Shown one piece after another: positions 1 through 6,854 of a DNA stretch of 21,625 bases (positions are counted from its first letter, which is position 1; each line of letters opens with the position of its first letter). Position numbers and translations under genes: made by a program. This DNA is from CAZMCT01 sp964564785 (lineage in GTDB: Bacteria > Planctomycetota > Phycisphaerae > UBA1845 > Fen-1342): assembly GCA_964564785.1 (NCBI GenBank), contig CAZMCT010000068.1:1-21625 (forward strand), given 5' to 3'. The notes under the pieces are model-generated. The model did no database searches. It had not been told where the DNA came from and saw only the letters and a list, made by a program, of their open reading frames with translations.

Positions 1-130
1 TAACCTGCGGCCGGCGTGGAACGGTCCGCAGCGGCAGTGCCGCGCCGGATCGTGCAGCGACGCGGGCCGGATCCGCCGCGGCCCGGCGCGACGCCAACCG
101 CGCGTGGACCGTGCCACCCCGGAAGCGACC

Positions 131-697
131 ATGGCCGATCTCGCCCGCTACGAAACGCTCGTCTGCGTCACCGGCGGGATCGCCGCCTACAAGACGGCCG
201 CCCTGGTTTCGCACCTCGTGCAAGACGGCTGCCGGGTGACGGTCGCGATGTCCCGCAACGCCCGCCGCTTCGTCGGGCCGACCACCTTTCGCGCCCTCAC
301 CGGCCGGCCGGTGCTCACGAGCCAGTGGCACGCCGCGGATCCCGGCGCGATGGAGCACCTGCGGCCGACGGAGACGGCCGACCTGGTCGTCGTGGCCCCG
401 GCGACCGCGAACCTTCTCGGCAAGCTCGCCGGCGGGATCGCCGACGACCTTGTGAGCACGCTGCTGCTTGCCGCGGACTGCCCCATCCTGCTGGCGCCCG
501 CGATGAATCGCCGGATGTGGGCCCACCCGGCCGTGCAGCGCAACGTCGCCTGGCTGCGCGACCACGGCTGCGTGCTGGTCGGCCCCGAGGAGGGCTGGCT
601 CGCGTGCGGCGAGGTGGGCCCCGGACGGATGTCCGAGCCGGAGACCCTCCTGGCCGCGATTCGCAAGCAGCTTCTGAGCCGCCCGCCGCGCGGGTGA
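131..697 (+). CDS. coaC: Phosphopantothenoylcysteine decarboxylase (CoaC), stand-alone flavoprotein
   Basis: A 188-residue flavoprotein of the HFCD family, which decarboxylates 4'-phosphopantothenoylcysteine to 4'-phosphopantetheine in coenzyme A synthesis (FMN-dependent, cytosolic). Seen: the N-terminal FMN-binding GGIAAYK (about 15-21), the presumed active-site His76 in AMEHLRP, APATANLLGKLAGG (89-102), the substrate-binding PAMNRRMW with Asn126, and the clamp ACGEVGPGRM with Cys159. All key residues of the family are present. In many bacteria CoaC is fused to CoaB; here the frame stops right after the decarboxylase domain, so CoaB must lie elsewhere. I chose the ATG at 131 because GGAAG lies 5 nt upstream and homology starts there. 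The frame stays open to the window edge, with an alternative GTG at 104. The gene is convergent with the chemoreceptor, 16 bp away. The related EpiD-type decarboxylases are less likely because the full CoaC motif set is present. Confidence 0.9.
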   Translation: MADLARYETLVCVTGGIAAYKTAALVSHLVQDGCRVTVAMSRNARRFVGPTTFRALTGRPVLTSQWHAADPGAMEHLRPTETADLVVVAPATANLLGKLAGGIADDLVSTLLLAADCPILLAPAMNRRMWAHPAVQRNVAWLRDHGCVLVGPEEGWLACGEVGPGRMSEPETLLAAIRKQLLSRPPRG

Positions 698-700
698 CGG

Positions 701-714
701 GCGGCCCCCGCCGC
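701..714. terminator. Short GC hairpin between convergent coaC and chemoreceptor genes
   Basis: GCGGC-CCCC-GCCGC is a perfect 5-bp stem in the 16-bp convergent gap. There is no T-tract, so use as a terminator is a guess from its position; it touches the stop codon of the minus-strand gene. Confidence 0.25.
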
Positions 715-2798
715 TATGGCCGGTCGGGTTTCGCCTCGACGACGGGCTGCGCGCCGGAAATCAACGTGCTCAGGTCGCTGATCGCCGCCAGCAGGGTCGC
801 GGCCTGCGCGCTGAGCTGCTCGGCCGCGGAGGCGGACTGCTCGGCCCCGGCCGCGTTCTGCTGCGTGGTCTTGTCCATCTGGCTGATCGCGGTGTTGATC
901 TGCTCGACGCCGCGCGCCTGCTCTTCCGACGCTTGCGAGATACCGCTGAGCAGGTCCGCCACCTGCTGCACATCGCCGGCGATGCCGCGCAGCGCCTGAC
1001 CGGCCGTCTGCGCCACGCTGGTTCCCTCGCGCGCCCGCTGCACGGCGTTCTCGATCAGCCCGGTGGTATCGCGCGCCGCGTCGGCGCACCGCTGGGCCAG
1101 GTTGCGAACCTCCTCGGCCACCACCGCGAAGCCCTTGCCGTGCTCACCCGCCCGGGCCGCCTCGACGGCCGCGTTGAGGGCCAACAGGTTGGTCTGGAAG
1201 GCGATCTCCTCAATCACCTTGATGATCTGGCTGATGCGCCCGGCCGAGTCGTTGATCGCGCCCATCGCGGCGTCGAGCTCGTTCATGGTGCGCTCGCCCT
1301 GATTGGCGTTGTCCCGGGCCTGGCCCGCGATTTCGTTCGCCCTTCGCGAGTTCTCGGCGTTGGTGAGGGTCATGGCCGACATCTGTTCAAGCGCGCTGCT
1401 CGTCTCCTCCAGCGCCGAGGCCTGGCCGCTGGCGCCCTCGGCCAGGTGCTGGGCGGCCGAGGCCACCTGCCCCGCGGCCGCGTTGACCTGGTCGGCACCG
1501 ACCGTTAGCGTCTCGACGATGCGATTCACCGGGCCGGTGATGCTGCGCGTCACCATCAGCGAGACGACGCAAGCCAATATGGCGATGCCGGCGACGATTC
1601 CGGCCGACCAGATCATGACGTTTCGGCGCGCGGCGAGGGCGGCCCGCTGCACGTCGCGCGTCGCGGCCGCAGCCCGCGACTGCATGGTGCGGACCGCCTC
1701 GTCGAATTCGTCCACGTACGAGCCTACGCCGATGACCCAGTCCCACGGCTCGAAGTACGCCAGCTTGACGAGCTTTTCGCGTGGCACCGCGTCGTCGGGG
1801 TTCTTCCACCGGTAGCGGATTTCGCCGATCTCTCCCGGTTTCAGCGCCAGCGCCTTGGAGCAGATCGTCTGGATGACCGGGTTGCCGTCAGAGTCCTTGG
1901 TCTCCCAGACATCTTCCCCGTCGCGCTTGCCGCCGGCCGAGATCACGTAGTGGCCGCGCGTGCTGCCCTTGGCGTTCAGCACGTACACGTAGCCCGTCTT
2001 GCCCACTTTCATGTCCATGATCGCTTTGCGCAGCGCTGTGGCGCTCTCCTGCGGCACGCCGACGTAGAGCACGCCGACAGTCTTGCCCTGCGCGTCGCGC
2101 AGCGGCTCGTAGGCCGTGATGTACCAGCGATCCACCACAAATGCCCGACCGACGTACCGCTTCCCGGCGTTGACCGCCGCGACCACCGCGTTGGGCTTTC
2201 CATCCGGCTCGCGGGCGGGGATGTACGTCCCGATCGCACGCGTACCGTCGGGCTTCCGCACGTTCGTGCACACCCGCAGCAGGTCGCCGTCCGCGTTCAT
2301 GGGCTGGAAGATCGTGCAGGTCGCATCGACCAGCTCACGCACGCGGTCGACCACCGGCGCCGGCGTCTCCGGATCGCCATTCTGCCCCAGCGGCGTTTCG
2401 CCGACGCAGAGCGCCGGCAGCGAGACGCGGGTCTTCTCGCCCGTGAACTGGTTGGCCGCCTCCCACTCCAGCTTCTCTTCCGCGAACCGCACGCCGCCGC
2501 CGTTCGCGAGCACTTCCTGGGCAACGTTGAGGTTGTTCGCGACCACTTGCTCGATGGTTTCCTGCTGCGCAGCGCACATCGCATAGACCAACTGGGCCTG
2601 GTGCGTCAGATCCGCGTCCGCCGCGGCCGCGAGCGCTTCGGCGCCGGAACTCGTGTTCTGCTCGAAAGCTTCCGTGGTCACCTGCTCGGCCCGCTCGAAC
2701 CCGCGGTTCGACTGCCAAAGCGTGACGGCCGCGACCAGCGCTACGGGGATGATCGCCATGCTGAGTTGCGAGAGCCCGAATTTGAAGCCCAGGGACAT
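714..2798 (-). CDS. Methyl-accepting chemotaxis protein with periplasmic double Cache sensor
   Basis: A 694-residue transmembrane chemoreceptor that senses a ligand outside the inner membrane and controls CheA through CheW. Order: TM1 about 12-29; a long sensor about 45-390 that looks like a Cache_3-Cache_2 fusion (VGVLYVGVPQES near 241, GKTGYVYVLNAKG near 266, PWDWVIGVGSYVDEFD near 351); TM2 about 396-417; HAMP from about 418; and the signalling coiled coil to about 680. The conserved hairpin tip is at 530-570 (EIAFQTNLLALNAAVEAARA..., then GKGFAVVAEEVRNLAQR), which carries the CheA/CheW contact residues. QQ/EE-rich heptads on both sides offer methylation sites. The C-terminus has no NWETF-like CheR/CheB docking pentapeptide. 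The start ATG follows a GAGG 7 nt upstream. No other chemotaxis gene is in the window, so this is an orphan receptor. The ligand cannot be read from the sequence. Confidence 0.94.
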   Translation of the reverse strand: MSLGFKFGLSQLSMAIIPVALVAAVTLWQSNRGFERAEQVTTEAFEQNTSSGAEALAAAADADLTHQAQLVYAMCAAQQETIEQVVANNLNVAQEVLANGGGVRFAEEKLEWEAANQFTGEKTRVSLPALCVGETPLGQNGDPETPAPVVDRVRELVDATCTIFQPMNADGDLLRVCTNVRKPDGTRAIGTYIPAREPDGKPNAVVAAVNAGKRYVGRAFVVDRWYITAYEPLRDAQGKTVGVLYVGVPQESATALRKAIMDMKVGKTGYVYVLNAKGSTRGHYVISAGGKRDGEDVWETKDSDGNPVIQTICSKALALKPGEIGEIRYRWKNPDDAVPREKLVKLAYFEPWDWVIGVGSYVDEFDEAVRTMQSRAAAATRDVQRAALAARRNVMIWSAGIVAGIAILACVVSLMVTRSITGPVNRIVETLTVGADQVNAAAGQVASAAQHLAEGASGQASALEETSSALEQMSAMTLTNAENSRRANEIAGQARDNANQGERTMNELDAAMGAINDSAGRISQIIKVIEEIAFQTNLLALNAAVEAARAGEHGKGFAVVAEEVRNLAQRCADAARDTTGLIENAVQRAREGTSVAQTAGQALRGIAGDVQQVADLLSGISQASEEQARGVEQINTAISQMDKTTQQNAAGAEQSASAAEQLSAQAATLLAAISDLSTLISGAQPVVEAKPDRP

Positions 2799-2820
2799 TG
2801 CTAGCCTCGCTTGAAACGGT

Positions 2821-2848
2821 TAACAGCCTGTTGAGAAAAGGAACCGGC
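2821..2848 (+). repeat. Dispersed intergenic repeat, copy 1
   Basis: This 28-bp stretch matches 19855-19882 at 22 of 28 positions by hand count, and all six differences are transitions. The core is AACAGCCTGTTGAGAAAAGG. It lies in the 5' leader of the chemoreceptor gene, 23 bp before its start codon, where the AACAG-C-CTGTT palindrome could also act as an operator. Confidence 0.55.
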
Positions 2849-3087
2849 GGCGCGCCGATCCGCCGTCACGGTACCGCCAATCGCGACTTCCGCGGCGTCT
2901 GGCCCGCCTTCCACGAGCTCCGACGCGGCGCGCTCCTGTGAGAGCCGACACAATGCCTGAAGCGGCAGCGACATCGTGTTTCTCGCTGTATCGACATTCG
3001 ACGGGCGCACCTGGAATCCGGCCCGCGGACTCTGGGCCCATAAAGAGGCCGCCCCGACACCGCCCCGGGACGTGTCGCGGCGCCCGT

Positions 3088-3117
3088 TTGCCCGGCCGCT
3101 CACACTCGCGATACGAT
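3088..3117 (+). promoter_or_regulatory. Candidate dnaE promoter
   Basis: TTGCCC (3088-3093), an 18-bp spacer, then TACGAT (3112-3117). The box resembles the TAnnnT boxes ahead of alaS, purN and the ABC gene. It would give a leader of about 20 nt carrying the GAGG ribosome binding site at 3134-3137. Confidence 0.5.
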
Positions 3118-3143
3118 GCCGGCCAACACGCGCGAGGATTCTC

Positions 3144-6100
3144 GTGACCCAGACGTTCACCCCCCCCTTCGTCCATCTGCACGTCCACACGGAGTACTCC
3201 TTGCTGGACGGCGCCTGCCGCGTCCGCGACCTGGTCGAGACCTGCAAGGCGCTGGGGATGCCGGCCGTGGCGGTCACCGACCACGGCAACCTCTTCGGCG
3301 CGATCGAGTTTTATACCGCGGCCAAGGCGGCCGGGATCAAGCCGATCCTCGGGTGCGAGGTCTACATGGCTCCCCGCGACCGCCGCGAGCGGGAGGCCCG
3401 CCCGGACGGCGACTACCACCACCTGCTGCTGCTGGCGCAGGACCGGCGGGGCTACCAGAACCTCATGAAGCTGGCCTCGATCGGCTACCTGGAGGGGTTC
3501 TACCGGAAGCCGCGGATCGACAAGGAAGTGCTGCGCGAGTTCTCGGCCGGGCTCATCTGCACCAGCACGTGTCTGGGGGGCGAGATTCCGACGGCGCTGT
3601 GCCGGCACGACGCGCGGGCGGCGCGCGAGATCGCGGAAGAGTATCTGCGGATCTTCGGCCCCGACCGCTTCTTGATCGAGCTTCAGGATCACGGCCTGCC
3701 GCTGCAACGCGAGATCAACCCGGAGCTGGCCGCGCTCGCGAAGCGCCTTGGTATCGGCCTGATCGCGACCAACGACGTGCACTATTTGCTGCGTGACGAC
3801 CATGAAGCCCACGATGTGCTGTGCTGCATCTCGACGCGCTCGCGCAAGAGCGACGTCAACCGCTTCCGGTTCGAGGGGCAGGAGTTCTACCTCAAGAGTC
3901 CGGCGGAGATGGCGGCGGCACTGGGCGACTATCCGGAAGCGTTGGCCAACACGCTGCGGGTGGCCGAGCGCTGCGAGCTGGACCTGGATTTCACGCAGCG
4001 GCACGCGCCGCGCTACGAACCGCCCGCCGGCAAGACCGCCGACGGCTACCTGCGCGAGCTGGTGTACGAGGGTGCCCGCCGGCGCTACGGCGAGATCCGC
4101 CCCGAGCTCCGCGAGCGGATCGACTACGAGCTCGAGGTCATCCGCAGCAAGGGCTTCTCGGGCTATTTCCTGATCGTCTGGGACTTCGTCAAGTTTGCCC
4201 GCGAGCACGACATCCCGGCCGTGGCCCGCGGCAGCGGTTGTAGCACCGTGGTCGGCTACTGCCTGGGCATCTCGGCGGCCGACCCCCTCCGCTACGGGCT
4301 GTACTTCGAGCGCTTCATGGACCCCGAGCGCGACGAGATGCCCGACATCGACGTCGACCTGTGCCAGGACCGCCGGCCCGAAGTGATCGAGTACGTCCGC
4401 CGCAAGTACGGGCACGTGGCCCAGATCATCACGTTCGGGCGGCTCAAGGCCCGGGCCGTGATCCGCGACATCTGCCGGGCGCTCGACGTCCCGCCGGCCG
4501 AAGCCGACCGCGTCGCCAAGCTGGTGCCCGAAGAGCTGAAGATGACGCTCGACAAGGCCCTGCGGCAGGAACCCGCGCTGCGGCAGCTCTACGAGAACAA
4601 CCCCACCATCCGCAACGTCGTGGACATCGGCCGGCGGCTGGAGGGCATGGCCCGGCACGCCTCGGTGCATGCGGCCGGCGTGGTGATCGCGGACGTGCCG
4701 CTGGACACGCTCGTGCCGCTGCACAAGCCGGCCGACGCAGAGGACGTGACGACGCAGTTCGAAGGCGGCACGGTCGAGAAGGTCGGCCTGTTGAAGATGG
4801 ACTTCCTCGGGCTGCGGACGCTGTCGCAGATTCACCTTGCCTGCCGGCTGATCCAGCGGCACCACGGCGTGACCATCGACCTGGAGCGACTCGACCTGAC
4901 GGACGCGCGGGTGTACGAGCTGCTGGCCCGCGGCGAGACGCGCGGCGTCTTTCAGTTCGAAGGCGGCGGGATGCGCGACGTCCTGATGAAGATGAAGCCC
5001 AACCGCATCGAAGACCTCATCGCGGCCAACGCCCTCTTCCGACCCGGACCGATGGAGTACATCGACGAATATGTGGCCCGCAAGCACGGCCGTACGACCT
5101 GGACCACGCCGCATCCGATCATGACCGAAGTCCTGGCCGAAACCTACGGCATCATGGTCTACCAGGAACAGGTCAGCCGCCTGGTGAACCGTCTGGGGAA
5201 CGTGCCGCTGCGGCGGGCCTTCCGTCTGGCCAAGGCCATCTCGAAGAAGAAAGAGTCGATGATCGCAGCGGAGCGCGGGGCGTTCATCGAGGGCGCGCTC
5301 GCCAACGGCGTGGCCCGCGAGACGGCCGAGCAGATCTTCCAGGACATTCTCAAGTTCGGCGGCTACGCGTTCAACAAGGCGCACTCGACCGGCTACGCCC
5401 TGATCGCGTTCCAGACCGCGTACCTCAAAACGTATTACCCGCTCGAGTTCATTGCCGCCCTGCTCACGTACGAAAGCGGCAACAAGGAGAAAATCGCCGA
5501 GTACATCGACGAGTGCCGCCGCCTCCGTCTGCCTGACGGGTCGATCGGCATTCCGATCACCCCGCCGAACATCAACGAGAGCGAGGAGGCGTTCACCGTC
5601 GTGTACGACCGTGCCGGGATCGCGGGCGTAAGGGATCAAGGGACCAAGGGATCAAGGGATGGAGCGTACTCCGCAACGGCGGACGCGCAGCACCTGGAGC
5701 CCTCGCTCCCGGGAGCCCTCGGTCCCGCGCGTCGCGGGTACATCTGCTTCGGCCTGGCGGCCATCGCCGGCGTGGGGCACAAGGCGGTGCAAGCCATCCT
5801 GGCCGCCCGCCGCGCCGGCCCGTTCCACGACCTGTACGACTTCTGCGAGCGCGTCGACCTGCAACTGGTAAACAAGGGCGTGATCGAGGCCCTGATCAAG
5901 TCCGGCGCGTTCGACTGCACCGGCGCGATGCGCCGCGCCCTGATGGAGATCGTGGAAAAGGCGATCGAAATCGGCCAGGAAGCCCAGCGCGACCGTCGCG
6001 CCGGGCAGCTCAGCATGTTCGGCGGCTTCGGGTCGGCCGCCGCCGCGCCCCCGCGCCCCATTGGCACGGAGGAATGGCCGGACTCCGTCATGCTCGCCCA

Positions 6101-6752
6101 CGAGAAGGCCACCCTCGGCTTCTACATCACCAAGCACCCCCTGGCCCAGTACGAAGAACTCGTGCGCCGCTTCAGCACCACCGACACGGCTGGGCTGGCG
6201 CGGCTCCGCCACGGTCAACAGGTCGTGCTCGCCGGACTGGTCGCCTCGGTCCGCAGCGTGCCGATCAAGGCCGGGCGCTCGGCCGGACGGCGGCTGTACG
6301 TCGGCGTGATCGAGGACTTCGCGGGCTCGACCGAGGCGCTCGTGTTTCCGGACCAGGAGCAGGCGTTGCCGCTGCTGCGGCCCGACACGGTCGTCTTCAT
6401 CGAGGGCGCGGTTGATCGCCGCAAGGAAAGCCCGAGCATTCGCGTGGCGCGGATCGTGCCCATCGAGCACGCCCGCCGTCAGTACGCCCGCGAGGTCGTC
6501 GTCCGGCTGCGCAGCAGCGGCACCGAGCTTGACGCCCTCCCGCGTCTCCAGCAGCTCTGCCGCCAGTATTGCGGCGCCTGCCCCGTCTACCTGGACATCC
6601 GCACCCCGGCGGGCTGGGTCGCGACCGTTCGGGGGCGGACCGCGGCAAACGTCGACCCGAGCGACGACTTCCTGCGCGCGGCCGCGGCGCTGCCCGGCGT
6701 CGACGAGGTCCTCTGCTGCGGCCAGCGCGGGCCCGTGCCGGCCGAATGCTGA
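3144..6752 (+). CDS. dnaE: DNA polymerase III alpha subunit, DnaE1 type
   Basis: The catalytic subunit of the replicative polymerase, 1202 residues against about 1160 in E. coli. The GTG start at 3144 is preferred: GAGG lies 6 nt upstream and the PHP motif HLHVHTEYS falls at 11-19; the open frame extends back to 2976 without homology. Domains: PHP about 9-290; catalytic palm with Asp401 and Asp403 in PDIDVDL and the third acidic residue Asp553 in KMDFLGL; beta-binding/fingers about 560-830; helix-hairpin-helix GLAAIAGVGHKAV (about 870-883); OB fold about 1030-1110. The nine PHP metal ligands seem intact (His13, His15, Asp22, His47, Glu72, His92 or His93, Cys143, Asp211, His213). The motif usually close to GRGSGAGS reads ARGSGCSTVVGY. 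Oddity: residues about 829-865 are an in-frame repeat-derived insertion just before the helix-hairpin-helix. The next gene, alaS, has its own promoter. Confidence 0.97.
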   Translation: MTQTFTPPFVHLHVHTEYSLLDGACRVRDLVETCKALGMPAVAVTDHGNLFGAIEFYTAAKAAGIKPILGCEVYMAPRDRREREARPDGDYHHLLLLAQDRRGYQNLMKLASIGYLEGFYRKPRIDKEVLREFSAGLICTSTCLGGEIPTALCRHDARAAREIAEEYLRIFGPDRFLIELQDHGLPLQREINPELAALAKRLGIGLIATNDVHYLLRDDHEAHDVLCCISTRSRKSDVNRFRFEGQEFYLKSPAEMAAALGDYPEALANTLRVAERCELDLDFTQRHAPRYEPPAGKTADGYLRELVYEGARRRYGEIRPELRERIDYELEVIRSKGFSGYFLIVWDFVKFAREHDIPAVARGSGCSTVVGYCLGISAADPLRYGLYFERFMDPERDEMPDIDVDLCQDRRPEVIEYVRRKYGHVAQIITFGRLKARAVIRDICRALDVPPAEADRVAKLVPEELKMTLDKALRQEPALRQLYENNPTIRNVVDIGRRLEGMARHASVHAAGVVIADVPLDTLVPLHKPADAEDVTTQFEGGTVEKVGLLKMDFLGLRTLSQIHLACRLIQRHHGVTIDLERLDLTDARVYELLARGETRGVFQFEGGGMRDVLMKMKPNRIEDLIAANALFRPGPMEYIDEYVARKHGRTTWTTPHPIMTEVLAETYGIMVYQEQVSRLVNRLGNVPLRRAFRLAKAISKKKESMIAAERGAFIEGALANGVARETAEQIFQDILKFGGYAFNKAHSTGYALIAFQTAYLKTYYPLEFIAALLTYESGNKEKIAEYIDECRRLRLPDGSIGIPITPPNINESEEAFTVVYDRAGIAGVRDQGTKGSRDGAYSATADAQHLEPSLPGALGPARRGYICFGLAAIAGVGHKAVQAILAARRAGPFHDLYDFCERVDLQLVNKGVIEALIKSGAFDCTGAMRRALMEIVEKAIEIGQEAQRDRRAGQLSMFGGFGSAAAAPPRPIGTEEWPDSVMLAHEKATLGFYITKHPLAQYEELVRRFSTTDTAGLARLRHGQQVVLAGLVASVRSVPIKAGRSAGRRLYVGVIEDFAGSTEALVFPDQEQALPLLRPDTVVFIEGAVDRRKESPSIRVARIVPIEHARRQYAREVVVRLRSSGTELDALPRLQQLCRQYCGACPVYLDIRTPAGWVATVRGRTAANVDPSDDFLRAAAALPGVDEVLCCGQRGPVPAEC
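5630..5726 (+). repeat. Repeat-derived insertion inside dnaE: two inverted arms of four 8-bp units
   Basis: Left arm 5630-5661 is four tandem 8-mers: AAGGGATC, AAGGGACC, AAGGGATC, AAGGGATG. Right arm 5695-5726, read on the minus strand, is four related 8-mers: GGGACCGA, GGGCTCCC, GGGAGCGA, GGGCTCCA. The arms flank 33 bp of unrelated sequence. The block adds about 37 residues (beginning VRDQGTKGSRDG) between FTVVYDRA and YICFGLAAI, which in ordinary DnaE proteins are separated by only a few residues. The frame is kept, so the gene is presumably functional. Confidence 0.8.
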
Positions 6753-6756
6753 AGCC

Positions 6757-6777
6757 CCCCGGCGCGGCGCGCCGGGG
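6757..6777. terminator. Strong GC hairpin after dnaE
   Basis: CCCCGGCGCG-G-CGCGCCGGGG is a perfect 10-bp inverted repeat starting 5 nt after the dnaE stop. No T-run follows, so it may act as a factor-assisted terminator or as an mRNA 3'-end stabiliser. Confidence 0.45.
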
Positions 6778-6803
6778 CCCGTGCTCCGGCGTCCGCGGTC
6801 CGG

Positions 6804-6809
6804 TAGAAT
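6804..6809 (+). promoter_or_regulatory. Candidate alaS -10 box
   Basis: TAGAAT in the context CCGGTAGAATTGCG, 45 nt before the alaS start. No good -35 was seen. It fits the TAnnnT boxes found ahead of other genes in the window. Confidence 0.45.
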
Positions 6810-6854
6810 TGCGTCTTTCCGGCCCCCAGTGCCGGAAACGCGAGGATTGCCGGC

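Larger units (their letters stand above)
2799..3143. other. Divergent intergenic spacer, chemoreceptor / dnaE
   Basis: A 345-bp gap between divergent starts. It holds a copy of the dispersed repeat next to the chemoreceptor start (2821-2848), the palindrome AACAG-C-CTGTT (2822-2832), a GC palindrome CGGCGCGCCG (2848-2857) and the dnaE promoter candidate near 3088-3117. Both strands are open over much of it, but I see no convincing gene. I found no clear sigma-28 or sigma-54 site for the chemoreceptor. Confidence 0.5.

Noticed and set aside
3160..3167. C8 run in codons 6-8 of dnaE as a phase-variation switch
   Set aside because: The gene is essential, so on/off switching is implausible. A run of eight C is not surprising at this base composition.
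3144..6752. Whether this dnaE is the error-prone ImuC/DnaE2 type
   Set aside because: Its length of about 1200 residues, complete PHP domain and full C-terminal OB region fit DnaE1, and no imuA/imuB partners are adjacent.
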